DNA of 64,000 nt, from NCBI RefSeq assembly GCF_023008405.1, contig NZ_CP095376.1, forward strand, positions 10,126,960-10,190,959. Direction: 5' to 3'. Numbering within the stretch: position 1 is the first letter of the stretch; the number at the start of each line of letters is the position of its first letter. Of this stretch, positions 35,169 to 44,080 are shown piece by piece. The stretch comes from Amycolatopsis sp. FBCC-B4732. GTDB lineage: Bacteria > Actinomycetota > Actinomycetes > Mycobacteriales > Pseudonocardiaceae. Position numbers and translations under genes: made by a program. Under the pieces are notes generated by a model. That model was not told where the DNA came from, ran no database searches, and worked only from the letters and a program-made list of their open reading frames with translations.

Positions 35169-36267
35169 ACAGCTTCGCGTTGTTCAGCGCGAACACCCCG
35201 ACCGTCGCGCCGTCGCGCTGGAACGTCGCCACGAACGACGAGGACGCCGGGTCGCCGTCGACGAACGAGAGCGTGTCGTCCGGGCGCGGGTGCCCGGCCA
35301 GCTGCAGCGTCCCCGAGTACTGGTCCGACCAGACGTAGCCGCTCGGCTCGTACGTCCGCGTGGTCCGCCCGGCCAGCAGGTTCGCCACCGCGACCGGGGC
35401 CTGCTCCGACGCGTTCGTCCAGTGCTCGTGCCGCCGTCCGGCGCCGTCGGCGTGGTAACGGGCGACGTCGCCGACCGCGACCACGGCCGGCAGCGACGTC
35501 GCCAGCCCCGCGTCCGTGTGGACGCCGTTGCCGACCGGCAACCCCGAGCCCGCCAGCCAGTCCGTCGCCGGGGCCATGCCGACGCCGGTGACGACCACGT
35601 CGGCCGGGATCAGCGAACCGTCGGCCAGGTGGACGCCCGCCTCGGACATGCCCGCCACCGCGACGCCGCAGCGCAGGTCCGTGCCGTGGTCGCGGTGCAG
35701 CCGCGCGCACACCGCCGCCAGTTCCGGGCCCAGCACCGGGGCCAGCGGAGCGGGCAGAGCTTCCACGACGACGACGTCGAGACCGAGGGAGCGGCACGTC
35801 GAAGCCACTTCGGCCCCGATGAACCCGGCCCCGACGACGACCACGCGGACCCCGGGCACCAGCGCCGCGCGCAGGGCGACGGCGTCGTCGAGCGTCCGCA
35901 ACACGAAAGCGCCCTCGAAGCCCGGCAGCGTGCGCGCCCGGCCGCCGGTGGCGATGACGACGCCGTCCGCGTGCACCGATCCGCCGTCCGACAGCAGGAC
36001 CCGGCGGTTCGACGGCTCCAGTGCCGTCGCCCGCACGCCGAGCCGGAAGTCCAGGGCCAGGGACGCGAGGTCGCCCGCGTCGAGCAGTTCCAGGGAAGCG
36101 GGCGAAGCGGTCCCGGCCAGGAACGCCTTGGACAGCGGCGGCCGGTCGTAGGGCAGGTGCCGCTCCTCACCGATCAGCACGATCCCGCCGTCGTAACCCT
36201 GCGCGCGCAGCTCCTGCGCGGCGCGGACCCCGGCGAGCGAGGCACCGACGACGGCGACCCGCTTCAC
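35122..36267 (-). CDS. FAD-dependent ferredoxin reductase (rhodocoxin-reductase type)
   Basis: 381 residues. Two Rossmann motifs: VAVVGASLAGVRAAQELRAQ at the N-terminus for FAD and VVVVGAGFIGAEVASTCRSL near 145 for NAD(P)H; HLPYDRPPLSK and the C-terminal VAVGDVARY complete the fold. Such proteins pass electrons from NADH to a [2Fe-2S] ferredoxin serving oxygenases. The GTG start overlaps the Rieske ferredoxin stop by 4 bp (GTGA). Placed at the edge of the choline block, the pair could feed the betaine Rieske oxygenase at 42.3 kb, which has no reductase of its own. Confidence 0.9.
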   Translation of the reverse strand: MKRVAVVGASLAGVRAAQELRAQGYDGGIVLIGEERHLPYDRPPLSKAFLAGTASPASLELLDAGDLASLALDFRLGVRATALEPSNRRVLLSDGGSVHADGVVIATGGRARTLPGFEGAFVLRTLDDAVALRAALVPGVRVVVVGAGFIGAEVASTCRSLGLDVVVVEALPAPLAPVLGPELAAVCARLHRDHGTDLRCGVAVAGMSEAGVHLADGSLIPADVVVTGVGMAPATDWLAGSGLPVGNGVHTDAGLATSLPAVVAVGDVARYHADGAGRRHEHWTNASEQAPVAVANLLAGRTTRTYEPSGYVWSDQYSGTLQLAGHPRPDDTLSFVDGDPASSSFVATFQRDGATVGVFALNNAKLFNRLRRQALRRPAAV

Positions 36268-36584
36268 GCGGCGTCCTCGCCGGCCACGCCCTGGACGTAG
36301 ACGACGCCGTCGTCGACGAGGACGGGGTAGGTGCGCACCGGGACCTTCGCCGGCAGGCAGGTCGGCATGCCCGTGCGCAGGTCGAACATCGCCGCGTGCA
36401 GCGGGCATTCGACGAAGCAGCCCTCGAGCCAGCCGTCGGCCAGGGAGGCGTCCTGGTGGGTGCACGTGTCGTCGATGGCGTACAGCTCCCCGGCTTCGGT
36501 GTGGAACACCGCGATGGCGGGAGCCCCGGCGATCCGGACGGACTCACCGGGGGGCAGCTCGTCCACCGTGCATGCGCGAATCAT
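36264..36584 (-). CDS. Rieske [2Fe-2S] ferredoxin (oxygenase-type)
   Basis: 106 residues. Rieske motif CTHQDASLADGWLEGCFVEC followed by PLH (C-x-H and C-x2-H ligands) as in phenylpropionate/biphenyl dioxygenase ferredoxins. ATG at 36584 is preceded by GGAGGA. It shuttles electrons between the overlapping reductase and a terminal Rieske oxygenase. Upstream, TGTTGCG and CGCAACA form a 7-bp inverted repeat at about 36599-36636, a candidate operator. Confidence 0.92.
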   Translation of the reverse strand: MIRACTVDELPPGESVRIAGAPAIAVFHTEAGELYAIDDTCTHQDASLADGWLEGCFVECPLHAAMFDLRTGMPTCLPAKVPVRTYPVLVDDGVVYVQGVAGEDAA

Positions 36585-36723
36585 GGGTCCTCCGAGACTG
36601 TTGCGCATAGGGGAACATCGACTGTGATCCGCAACAAAGTCTGAATCCCCGGCCAGGCGCCGTCAAGGGGTACGCCCCGGTAGTTTTCGTTACCCGCTAA
36701 CGGATAACCCGGGCACGTCGAAG

Positions 36724-36750
36724 GCCCGTACCGAGGATGGCGGTACGGGC
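36724..36750 (-). terminator. hairpin after choline dehydrogenase
   Basis: GCCCGTACC (36724-36732) and GGTACGGGC (36742-36750) form a 9-bp stem with a 9-nt loop, 16 bp downstream of the betA stop codon. No T-tract follows, so efficiency is uncertain. Confidence 0.5.
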
Positions 36751-36765
36751 GCTGCGACGTCCGGG

Positions 36766-38424
36766 CTAGTTCTCGCCGTGCCGGTAGAAGGGCAGCTCGA
36801 CCGGGGCCAGCGGGGTGTTGCCGAGGATCAGGTCGGCGGCCTTCTCGGCGGTCATCATCACCGGCGCGTAGATGTTGCCGTTGGTGATGTAGGGCATGAC
36901 CGACGCGTCGACCACGCGCAGGCCCTCGGTGCCGTGCACCCGCATCGTCCGCGGGTCGACGACGGACTTCTCGTCCACGCCCATCTTGGCCGTGCACGAC
37001 GGGTGGAGCGCGGTCTCGGCGTCGCGGGCGACCCAGTCGAGGATCTCCTCGTCGGTCTCCACGGACGGGCCCGGCGAGATTTCGCCGTCGTTGAACGGGT
37101 CAAGCGCGGACTGGTTGAGGATCTTCCGCGCCACCCGCACGGCCTCGACCCACTCGCGCCGGTCGGTTTCGGTGGACAGGTAGTTGAACTTGATCGCCGG
37201 GTGCTGCCGGGGGTCGGTCGAAGTGATCTTCACCGAGCCGCGGGTGTCGGCGTACATCGGGCCGACGTGCACCTGGTAGCCGTGGCCGCCCGTCGGCGCC
37301 GAACCGTCGTAGCGGATCGCCACCGGCAGGAAGTGGAACATCAGGTTCGGGTACTTCACCTCGTCGTTGGACCGGACGAACCCGCCGCCCTCGAAGTGGT
37401 TGGTCGCGGCCGGCCCGGAGCGCAGGAACAGCCACTGCGCGCCGATGTAGGGCCGCTTCCACTTCGCCAGCGACGGCTGCATCGACACCGGCTGCTTGCA
37501 GGCGTACTGGATGTACACCTCCAGGTGGTCCTGCAGGTTCTCGCCGACCCCAGGCAGGTCCTTGACGACATCGATGCCGAGCTTCTCCAGGTCCGCCGCG
37601 TTGCCGACGCCGGACAGCTGCAGCAGCTGCGGGCTGTTGATCGCGCCGCCGCAGAGGATGATCTCCTTGCCGTACACCTCGCCCGGCGCGTTCCGGCCTT
37701 GCGCGTACTCGACACCGATCGCGCGCGTGCCGTCGAAGAGGATCTGCGACACGAACGCGTGCGTCTTCACCGTCAGGTTGGGCCGGTTCATCACCGGGTG
37801 CAGGTACGCGCCCGCCGCCGACAGCCGCCGTCCTTTCCGGACGTTGCGGTCGAACGCGGCGAAACCCTCCTGCCGGTAGCCGTTGACGTCGTCGGTGCGC
37901 GGGTAGCCCGCCTGCTCGGCGGCGTCGAAGAAGGCCTGGAACAACGGGTTCGACGCCGGCCCGCGCTCCAGCTCCAGCGGACCGTCGTGGCCGCGCCACT
38001 TCCCGTCCGGTGCGTCCGCCAGGCAGTTTTCCATGCGGTTGAAGTAGGGCAGGCAGTGCGCGTAGTCCCAAGTGGACATCCCCGGGTCGCCGCCCCAGCG
38101 CTCGTAGTCCATCGGGTTGCCGCGCTGGAAGATCATCCCGTTGATGCTGGACGACCCGCCGAGCACCTTGCCGCGCGCGTGGTAGATGCGGCGGCGGTTC
38201 ATGTGCGGCTCGGGCTCGCTGCGGTAGCCCCAGTCGTAGAACTTCGACCCGATCGGAAACGTCAGCGCGGCCGGCATGTGGATGAAGACGTCCCACTTGT
38301 AGTCCGACCGGCCCGCTTCCAGGACGAGGACCTTGTTCGCCGGGTCGGCCGAGAGCCGGTTCGCCAGCGCGCAGCCCGCCGAGCCACCGCCGACGATGAC
38401 GAAGTCGTAGGTATCGGAACTCAT
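36766..38424 (-). CDS. betA: choline dehydrogenase, GMC family
   Basis: 552 residues. FAD-binding [20 protein letters not shown] at residues 8-27, the GMC signature [20 protein letters not shown] near 85, and the C-terminal catalytic His in HPSCTAKMG with [10 protein letters not shown] match BetA. It oxidises choline to betaine aldehyde, passing electrons to the respiratory chain. Length agrees with the family. The permease gene ends 9 bp upstream and betB precedes that, so betB-permease-betA form one operon controlled by the divergent TetR gene. Confidence 0.93.
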   Translation of the reverse strand: MSSDTYDFVIVGGGSAGCALANRLSADPANKVLVLEAGRSDYKWDVFIHMPAALTFPIGSKFYDWGYRSEPEPHMNRRRIYHARGKVLGGSSSINGMIFQRGNPMDYERWGGDPGMSTWDYAHCLPYFNRMENCLADAPDGKWRGHDGPLELERGPASNPLFQAFFDAAEQAGYPRTDDVNGYRQEGFAAFDRNVRKGRRLSAAGAYLHPVMNRPNLTVKTHAFVSQILFDGTRAIGVEYAQGRNAPGEVYGKEIILCGGAINSPQLLQLSGVGNAADLEKLGIDVVKDLPGVGENLQDHLEVYIQYACKQPVSMQPSLAKWKRPYIGAQWLFLRSGPAATNHFEGGGFVRSNDEVKYPNLMFHFLPVAIRYDGSAPTGGHGYQVHVGPMYADTRGSVKITSTDPRQHPAIKFNYLSTETDRREWVEAVRVARKILNQSALDPFNDGEISPGPSVETDEEILDWVARDAETALHPSCTAKMGVDEKSVVDPRTMRVHGTEGLRVVDASVMPYITNGNIYAPVMMTAEKAADLILGNTPLAPVELPFYRHGEN

Positions 38425-38433
38425 GCGTCCTCC

Positions 38434-39993
38434 TCAGCCGGGCAAGGTGTCCGGGGCGTTGTCGGGCATGTGCTCGGGGCTCGTGTGCGACGAACCCCAG
38501 GTGCGGCGCCGGACGTAGAGCATGATCGCACCGATGACCACGATCAGCCCGGTGACGATCACCGCGCCCCACTGGAAGTACCAGTGGTCGTCGCCGTAGA
38601 CCTCGGCGCGCGGCCAGATCAGGTTCACCGTCATCCCGGCGCCGTAGAGCACCGCGACCAGGTTCACCAGCGTGCCCCAGCGGCCCAGCTTGAAGTACGG
38701 GCCGTGCCCGGGACGCGGCCACTGCCCGCGCAGGCGGCGCAGCAGCATCGGGCCGGTGACCATCAGGTAGGGGATGTAGAACAGGATGATCGCCGTCGAG
38801 GTCAGGATGAAGAACGCCCGCTGGTTGCCGAGGTTGATCAGCAGCACGACGACGGTGAGGCCGCCGGTGAGCAGCGCCGGCAGCACCGGCGTCTTCGACC
38901 GCGGCGACACCTTCGCCATCGCCTTGCTGAACGGCAGCCGGCCGTCGCGGGCCATCGCCCACGCCATCCGGATCGCCGCGGTCTGCACGGCGAGGCAGCA
39001 CACCGTGATCGCGATCGCCGAGCAGATCAGGAAGGCGTTGCCCAGCCCGGTGCCGAGCGTGCTCTTCAGCAGGTACGGCATGCCGGACGTGCTGAGCTCC
39101 TCGGCGTTGATGTCGCCCACGGCCATCATCCCGACCAGCATCACCAGGCCGCCGACGATGAACGACGCCGTGATCGCCCGCAGGATCGCGCGCGGCGCGT
39201 GTTTGCGTGGCTGGGTGGTCTCTTCGGCGAGCGAGCCCGCGGTGTCGAAGCCGTAGAAGACGTACGCGCTCATCAGCGACGCCACCAGGAACGCCCCGAG
39301 GTACCCGAGTGAGTGACCGTCACCCGTGGCGTGCGTCTCGAAGACCACCTGCGGGCCGCGCTTGATGTGGATCGCCAGCGCGATGATCAGCAGGATGACG
39401 GCGGACAGCTCCACCGCGACGCCGAAGTTGTTGATCTTCGCCATCAGCTTGACGCCGATGACGTTCACGATCGTGGCGAACACGACCAGCACCAGCGCCA
39501 GGATGATGGCGTTCTGCGCGCCGCCCGGTGTCGACGTCAGCCCGGCGTCGGAGTCGCTGCCGACGATCTGGAACACGGTCGACACCTGCGGCAGGATGAT
39601 CTGGTAGGCGACCGCGACGGCGCCGGCCGTGACGATCGCGCCGATGATCATGATCCAGCCGGCCAGCCACGACGTCGCGGGCTTCGCGATCTGTTTCGCC
39701 CATTGGTACACCGAGCCGGCGAGCGGGAACTGGCCCGCGAGTTCGGCGAAGCAGAGCGCGACGGCGAGCTGGCCGAGGAAGACCAGCGGCCAGGTCCAGA
39801 TGAACGCCGGCCCGCCCGCGCCGAAGCCGAAGAAGAACAGCTGGAACACGCCGGTCATGATCGAGATGTAGGAGAACCCGGCGGCGAAGCTGGAGAAGGA
39901 GCCGAGGGAGCGTTCGAGTTCCTGCCGGTAACCGAACTTTTCGAGGTCGGAGCTGTCGTCGGGGGCGGCGTCCGGCTTTTCCTGTGTGGTCAT
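38434..39993 (-). CDS. APC-family permease, probable choline/amine importer
   Basis: 519 residues, about 12 membrane segments. The N-terminal GSFSSFAAGFSYISIMTGVF and GFDTAGSLAEETTQPRKHAP are typical of the APC superfamily ACT/GABA-permease branch. Its placement between betB and betA suggests choline or another quaternary amine as substrate; this is inference from context, since the family also transports GABA and basic amino acids. Confidence 0.85.
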   Translation of the reverse strand: MTTQEKPDAAPDDSSDLEKFGYRQELERSLGSFSSFAAGFSYISIMTGVFQLFFFGFGAGGPAFIWTWPLVFLGQLAVALCFAELAGQFPLAGSVYQWAKQIAKPATSWLAGWIMIIGAIVTAGAVAVAYQIILPQVSTVFQIVGSDSDAGLTSTPGGAQNAIILALVLVVFATIVNVIGVKLMAKINNFGVAVELSAVILLIIALAIHIKRGPQVVFETHATGDGHSLGYLGAFLVASLMSAYVFYGFDTAGSLAEETTQPRKHAPRAILRAITASFIVGGLVMLVGMMAVGDINAEELSTSGMPYLLKSTLGTGLGNAFLICSAIAITVCCLAVQTAAIRMAWAMARDGRLPFSKAMAKVSPRSKTPVLPALLTGGLTVVVLLINLGNQRAFFILTSTAIILFYIPYLMVTGPMLLRRLRGQWPRPGHGPYFKLGRWGTLVNLVAVLYGAGMTVNLIWPRAEVYGDDHWYFQWGAVIVTGLIVVIGAIMLYVRRRTWGSSHTSPEHMPDNAPDTLPG

Positions 39994-40017
39994 CGTGGCG
40001 TCCTCACGTGGTGGGAG

Positions 40018-41445
40018 TCATCCCTTGAACCAGTGCTGCGGAACGGGATCGATGTTCTGGTAGACGTGCTTGCTCTCCTGGTACTCCGCGAGCCCGGACG
40101 GCCCGAGCTCGCGGCCGATGCCGGACTTCCCGAACCCGCCCCACTCCGCCTGCGGCAGGTAGGGGTGGTAGTCGTTGATCCACACGGTGCCGTGGCGCAG
40201 GGCCCCGGCGACGCGCTGGGCGCGGGACGCGTCGGACGTCCACACGGCTCCGGCGAGCCCGTACTCGGTGTCGTTGGCCAGCGCGATCGCGTCGGCCTCT
40301 TCGGCGAAGCGTTCCACGGTGACGACCGGGCCGAAGACCTCTTCCCGGACGATCGCCATGTCCCTGGTGCAGTCGGAAAACACGGTGGGGCGCAGGAAGA
40401 AACCGTTTTCGTACTCCGGTCCTTCGGGCCGCTTGCCGCCCGCCCGGAGCCGGGCGCCGTCCCGGACAGCGCTTTCGAGGTAGCCCTCGACCTTGGCGCG
40501 GTGCTGCGCCGAGACGAGCGGGCCCGTCTCGGTTTCCGGGTCCAGGCCGTTGCCGACCCGGATCTTGTCGGCGCGTGCGGCGAGGTCCGCTACGAACCGG
40601 TCATGGATTCCCTCTTGGACGATCAGGCGCGCGCCCGCCGAGCAGACCTGTCCCGAATGGACGAACGCGGCCATCAGCGCGTAGTCCAGGGCGGTGTCGT
40701 AGTCGGCGTCGGCGAAGACCACGTTCGGGTTCTTGCCGCCGAGTTCGAGGGCGACCCGGCGGACGCCCTTCGCGGCGGCGGCCATGATCTTCTCGCCGGT
40801 CGCGTAGCCGCCGGTGAAGGAGACCAGGTCGACGGCGGGGTGCTCGACCATCGCCGCGCCGACGTGGCCCGGGCCGAGCAGCAGGTTGACGACGCCGGGC
40901 GGCGCGCCGGCTTCGTCGAGCAGGGCGACCAGCTTGATCGTGGTCAGCGGCGTGACCTCGCTGGGCTTGAGCACCACGGTGTTGCCCGCGGCGAGGGCGG
41001 GCGCGACCTTCCAGGACATCTGCAGCAGCGGGTAGTTCCACGGCGCGATCAGCGCGCAGACGCCGACGGGCTCGTGCACGACCCGGCTGACGACGGTCGC
41101 GCTGCCGGCGTCGACCAGCCGGCCGGCGTCCTTGTCCGCGAGGTCGGCGTAGTAGCGGAAGACGTTCGTCACGTCGTCGATGTCGATGCGGCCTTCGCCC
41201 AGCGTCTTGCCGGTGTCGAGGCTCTCCGTGCGAGCCAGTTCCTCGCGGTCGCGGACCAGCAGGCCGGCCACGCGGCGGAGCAGTTCGCCACGCTCGGTGG
41301 CGGTCGTCCGCCGCCACGGGCCCTCGTCGAAGGCTCTCCGCGCGGCCTGCACGGCGGCGTCGACCTCCTCGCGCCCGGCTACGGCGACCTGCTCGATCAC
41401 CTCGCCGGTCGCGGGGTTGAGTACGTCGAGGTAACGGTCCGTCAT
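40018..41445 (-). CDS. betB: betaine aldehyde dehydrogenase
   Basis: 475 residues, aldehyde dehydrogenase superfamily. NAD-binding PWNYPL and SFTGGYATG, general base E234 in ALELGGKN, catalytic C268 in SGQVCSAGAR, and C-terminal FGPVVTVERF are all present. ATG at 41445 with GGGAAGGG; the longer upstream frame would cross the promoter. It converts betaine aldehyde to glycine betaine. First gene of the betB-permease-betA operon, divergent from a TetR gene. Confidence 0.93.
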   Translation of the reverse strand: MTDRYLDVLNPATGEVIEQVAVAGREEVDAAVQAARRAFDEGPWRRTTATERGELLRRVAGLLVRDREELARTESLDTGKTLGEGRIDIDDVTNVFRYYADLADKDAGRLVDAGSATVVSRVVHEPVGVCALIAPWNYPLLQMSWKVAPALAAGNTVVLKPSEVTPLTTIKLVALLDEAGAPPGVVNLLLGPGHVGAAMVEHPAVDLVSFTGGYATGEKIMAAAAKGVRRVALELGGKNPNVVFADADYDTALDYALMAAFVHSGQVCSAGARLIVQEGIHDRFVADLAARADKIRVGNGLDPETETGPLVSAQHRAKVEGYLESAVRDGARLRAGGKRPEGPEYENGFFLRPTVFSDCTRDMAIVREEVFGPVVTVERFAEEADAIALANDTEYGLAGAVWTSDASRAQRVAGALRHGTVWINDYHPYLPQAEWGGFGKSGIGRELGPSGLAEYQESKHVYQNIDPVPQHWFKG

Positions 41446-41492
41446 GCCGCCCTTCCCGGATCGGTAGTGGCTGCTGGGTGTCTGGAGTGCGT

Positions 41493-41521
41493 ACATTTGT
41501 ACGCGAAGCGTGTACAGATGT
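41493..41521. promoter_or_regulatory. BetI-type operator between betB and its TetR regulator
   Basis: An imperfect palindrome with arms ACATTTGTACGCG and CGTGTACAGATGT, mismatched at two pairs, lies in the roughly 90-bp divergent promoter region. The right arm would cover the GTG at 41510, which supports starting the regulator at 41537. Confidence 0.6.
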
Positions 41522-41536
41522 CCACAAGGGGGCTCG

Positions 41537-42121
41537 ATGGCGAAGAGTGAACCCGGCGCGACGAGGCGCCGCGGTCCGAACGACCCGGACCGGCGGGCCC
41601 GGATCGCCAAGGCGGCGATCGAGGTCGTCGCCCAGCGGGGGATCGACGGGGTCACGCACCGCTCGGTCGCGGCGGCGGCCGGTGTCCCGCTCGGCTCGAC
41701 GACCTACCACTTCGCGACGCTGGACGACCTCCTGGAGGTCGCCCTGCACGAGGCGGCCGAGAAGAACGTCCACGCGCTGAAGGAGTGGGAGTCGGCGCTC
41801 CCGCCGGACGCCGACTTCGCCGCGGCGCTCGCCGACCTGGTCATGGGCTACATCAACGAGCAGTACCGCGACACCGTCGTCGAGTACGACCTGTACGTCG
41901 CCGCGCTGCACCGGCCGGCGCTGCGCAAGGCGAGCGCGGCCTGGGACGAGGCGCTCATCGCGTTCTTCGGCAGCCGCACGGACCCGCTCACCGGCCGGCT
42001 CCTGGCGGGGTTGTTCTGCGGCCTCCTGATGCAGCTGGCGCTGGCCGACCCCCGCCCGGACCGCGCGGAGGTCGAAACCCTGTTCCGCCGGGCGATCAAC
42101 GGCCCCGCCGCTTGTGGATAA
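41537..42121 (+). CDS. TetR-family regulator of choline genes (BetI-like role)
   Basis: 194 residues. TetR HTH at about 22-65 (RIAKAAIEVVAQRGIDGVTH, then AAAAGVPLGSTTYHFATLDD). The STTYHF helix end is typical of the family. ATG at 41537 has AAGGGGG upstream. By position it should repress the betB-permease-betA operon and respond to choline, like BetI, though sequence alone does not prove orthology. The stop codon's last base begins a long palindromic terminator. Confidence 0.85.
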   Translation: MAKSEPGATRRRGPNDPDRRARIAKAAIEVVAQRGIDGVTHRSVAAAAGVPLGSTTYHFATLDDLLEVALHEAAEKNVHALKEWESALPPDADFAAALADLVMGYINEQYRDTVVEYDLYVAALHRPALRKASAAWDEALIAFFGSRTDPLTGRLLAGLFCGLLMQLALADPRPDRAEVETLFRRAINGPAACG

Positions 42122-42156
42122 GCCGCACTTTCACGTGAAAGTGCGGCTCGTCCACA
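42113..42156 (+). terminator. long hairpin carrying TTTCACGTGAAA
   Basis: A 28-bp perfect palindrome (42121-42148) extended by TGTGGA/TCCACA to 44 nt overall, with two non-Watson-Crick pairs in between. It begins within the TetR gene's last codons and likely terminates it. Same core as at 11535-11560 and inside soxG. Confidence 0.7.
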
Positions 42157-42189
42157 GGGTTGACAGCCGCGCGTGGTGGCAGTCACTCT

Positions 42190-42233
42190 GTTCCGGAGTG
42201 AGCAACAAGACGCGTTCTGCGCAACTCCCGAAC
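42190..42233. promoter_or_regulatory. inverted repeat ahead of the betaine Rieske oxygenase
   Basis: GTTCCGGAGT (42190-42199) and ACTCCCGAAC (42224-42233) pair in 9 of 10 positions across a 24-bp spacer. A candidate -35 TTGACA lies at 42160-42165. This is the only palindromic element between the TetR terminator and the oxygenase start, and is a candidate activator or repressor site. Confidence 0.45.
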
Positions 42234-42257
42234 TGATCCGCGGAGAGGACCACGCCG

Positions 42258-43379
42258 GTGACCGCAATCGATCTCCCGCCGAGCCTGCTCGCCACGCTGC
42301 CGGGTGCCGCCTACACCGACCCGGCGATCTTCGCGCTCGAACAGGCGAAGATCTTCGAGGCGGACTGGTTCTGCGCCGTGCGCAGCGCCGACCTCGCCGG
42401 GCCCGGGGCGTTCGAGACCGTGCAGGTCGGCAAGGAGAGCGTGCTCGTCTCACGGGGCCGCGACGGCAAGCTCACCGCGTTCCTCAACGTCTGCCGCCAC
42501 CGCGGCGCCCGGCTGTGCACGGCGGAAAGCGGGACGGTCAAGCGCGCCTTCCAGTGCCCGTACCACGCCTGGACGTACGGGCTCGACGGCAAGCTGGTCG
42601 CCGCGCCCAACCTCACCGGGATGCCGGACGTCGACCGCACCGAGTTCGGCCTCACGAAGGTCCACCTGCGCGAGTGGCTCGGCTACGCCTGGGTCTGCCT
42701 GGCCGACGAGCCGCCGCCGTTCGACGGCAGCGTCGTCGCCGCGGTCACCGAACGGCTCGGCGGCGCGGAGGCGATCGAGGCGTACGGCGTCGACGGCCTC
42801 GCCCTCGGCAAGCGCATCGATTACGACGTGAAGGCGAACTGGAAGCAGATCATCGAGAACTTCATGGAGTGCTACCACTGCGCGACGATCCACCCCGAGC
42901 TCACCGAGGTCCTCCCGGAGTTCGCCGACGGGTACGCCGCGCAGTACTACGTCGGCCACGGCGCCGAGTTCGGCGGTGACGTCCGGGGCTTCACCATCGA
43001 CGGCAGCGAGGGCGTCGACCGCCTCCCCGGTGTCACCGCGGAGCAGGACCGCAAGTACTACGCCATCACCATCCGCCCGCAGGTGTTCGTCAACCTGGTG
43101 CCGGACCACGTGATCCTGCACCGGATGTTCCCGCTGGCCCCGGACCGGACGCTGGTGCGGTGCGACTGGCTGTACCTGCCCGGCGTCGTCGAGTCCGGCC
43201 GAGACCTTTCCCGCTCGGTCGAGCTCTTCCACCGCGTCAACCTGCAGGACTTCGAGGCGTGCGAACGCTGCCAGCTCGCGATGGACTCGCGCTCCTACGT
43301 CAACGGCGGGGTGCTCGTGCCCAGCGAGCACCACATCGGCGAGTTCCACGACTGGGTCCGCGGGCGGTTGAGCCGCTAG
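42258..43379 (+). CDS. gbcA: Rieske non-haem iron oxygenase, probable glycine betaine monooxygenase (GbcA-like)
   Basis: 373 residues. Rieske cluster ligands C79-R-H81 and C100-P-Y-H103, then the catalytic iron site ENFMECYHCATIHPEL with H207 and H212. The ECYHC-type motif and length fit the quaternary-amine demethylase branch (glycine betaine or stachydrine). With betA/betB on one side and dimethylglycine and sarcosine oxidases on the other, demethylation of glycine betaine to dimethylglycine with release of formaldehyde is the best call. GTG start has GGAGAGGA. No GbcB-type reductase is adjacent; the Rieske ferredoxin/reductase pair at 35-36.6 kb is the candidate partner. Confidence 0.85.
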   Translation: MTAIDLPPSLLATLPGAAYTDPAIFALEQAKIFEADWFCAVRSADLAGPGAFETVQVGKESVLVSRGRDGKLTAFLNVCRHRGARLCTAESGTVKRAFQCPYHAWTYGLDGKLVAAPNLTGMPDVDRTEFGLTKVHLREWLGYAWVCLADEPPPFDGSVVAAVTERLGGAEAIEAYGVDGLALGKRIDYDVKANWKQIIENFMECYHCATIHPELTEVLPEFADGYAAQYYVGHGAEFGGDVRGFTIDGSEGVDRLPGVTAEQDRKYYAITIRPQVFVNLVPDHVILHRMFPLAPDRTLVRCDWLYLPGVVESGRDLSRSVELFHRVNLQDFEACERCQLAMDSRSYVNGGVLVPSEHHIGEFHDWVRGRLSR

Positions 43380-44023
43380 ATCAGTGCCCGGATGGCGGCC
43401 TCGAACCCGGTGACGTGCGCCAGCGTCAGCGCGGCCGCCTTCTCGGCGTCGCCCTCGATGATCGCGGTGAGGAGCGGGACGTGCTCGTCGACGTGGCCGG
43501 CCATCCCGGACAGCCGGGGTACGAACACGCCCCAGATCCGGGTCGCGAGGTTGTCGTACCGGATCAGGGTGTCCTCGAGGAACGGGTTGTGCACGCACCG
43601 GTAGATCGCCCGGTGCAGGGCGAGGTCGGTGCGCAGCAGTTCCGCGTTGTCCCCGGCCGGGACGCCGGCGTCGAGCCGCGCGCGCAGCTCGGTCAGGGTC
43701 GCGCGGTCGGCCGCGGTCGCGCGACCGGCCGCGGCGGCCGTCGCCATCGGCTCCAGGGTGCGCCGGACCTCGGAGATGTGCGCGAGGTCGGAGATGTTGA
43801 CGTCGGTGGCGAACGTCCCGCGCCGCGGGTAGGCGACGACCAGCCGCTCGGACTCCAGGCGTTTGAGCGCCTCGCGGATCGGCGTGCGGCCCATGCCGAG
43901 CGCGGTGCCGAGCTCCTCTTCGTTGATGGGCGAGCCCGGCGGGATGTCGAGCATGACGAGCCGGTCGCGGGCGAACTGGTACGCCTGTTCGGCCAGTGAG
44001 GGGGGATTGACCTGGGGGTGCAC
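43376..44023 (-). CDS. GntR family regulator, FCD subfamily
   Basis: 215 residues. N-terminal winged HTH (EQAYQFARDRLVMLDIPPGS, then LGMGRTPIREALKRLESERL) and an all-helical FCD effector domain with metal-ligand-type residues (DLALHRAIYRCVHNPFLEDT). It sits between the oxygenase (4-bp convergent overlap) and the divergent glyA-sox operon, so it is the likely regulator of one-carbon and sarcosine genes. Start is GTG at 44023. Confidence 0.88.
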   Translation of the reverse strand: MHPQVNPPSLAEQAYQFARDRLVMLDIPPGSPINEEELGTALGMGRTPIREALKRLESERLVVAYPRRGTFATDVNISDLAHISEVRRTLEPMATAAAAGRATAADRATLTELRARLDAGVPAGDNAELLRTDLALHRAIYRCVHNPFLEDTLIRYDNLATRIWGVFVPRLSGMAGHVDEHVPLLTAIIEGDAEKAAALTLAHVTGFEAAIRALI

Positions 44024-44038
44024 GCCGCTTAGCCTACA

Positions 44039-44064
44039 TCGACGATTGATATATCAGAAGTCGA
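44039..44064. promoter_or_regulatory. GntR/FCD operator
   Basis: A 26-bp imperfect palindrome centred on TGATATATCA (44047-44056), flanked by TCGAC/GTCGA, lies between the divergent GntR gene and glyA. AT-rich TGATATATCA-like sites are typical for FCD regulators. It lies 17 bp before the glyA start. Confidence 0.65.
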
Positions 44065-44080
44065 CCACGAAAGGTTCGCC

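Noticed and set aside
36778..39312. 844-codon plus-strand open frame
   Set aside because: Shadow of betA and the APC permease; codon bias and domains support the minus strand.
44024..44080. glycine riboswitch before glyA
   Set aside because: Only 57 bp between divergent genes, fully explained by the GntR palindrome; no room for an aptamer.
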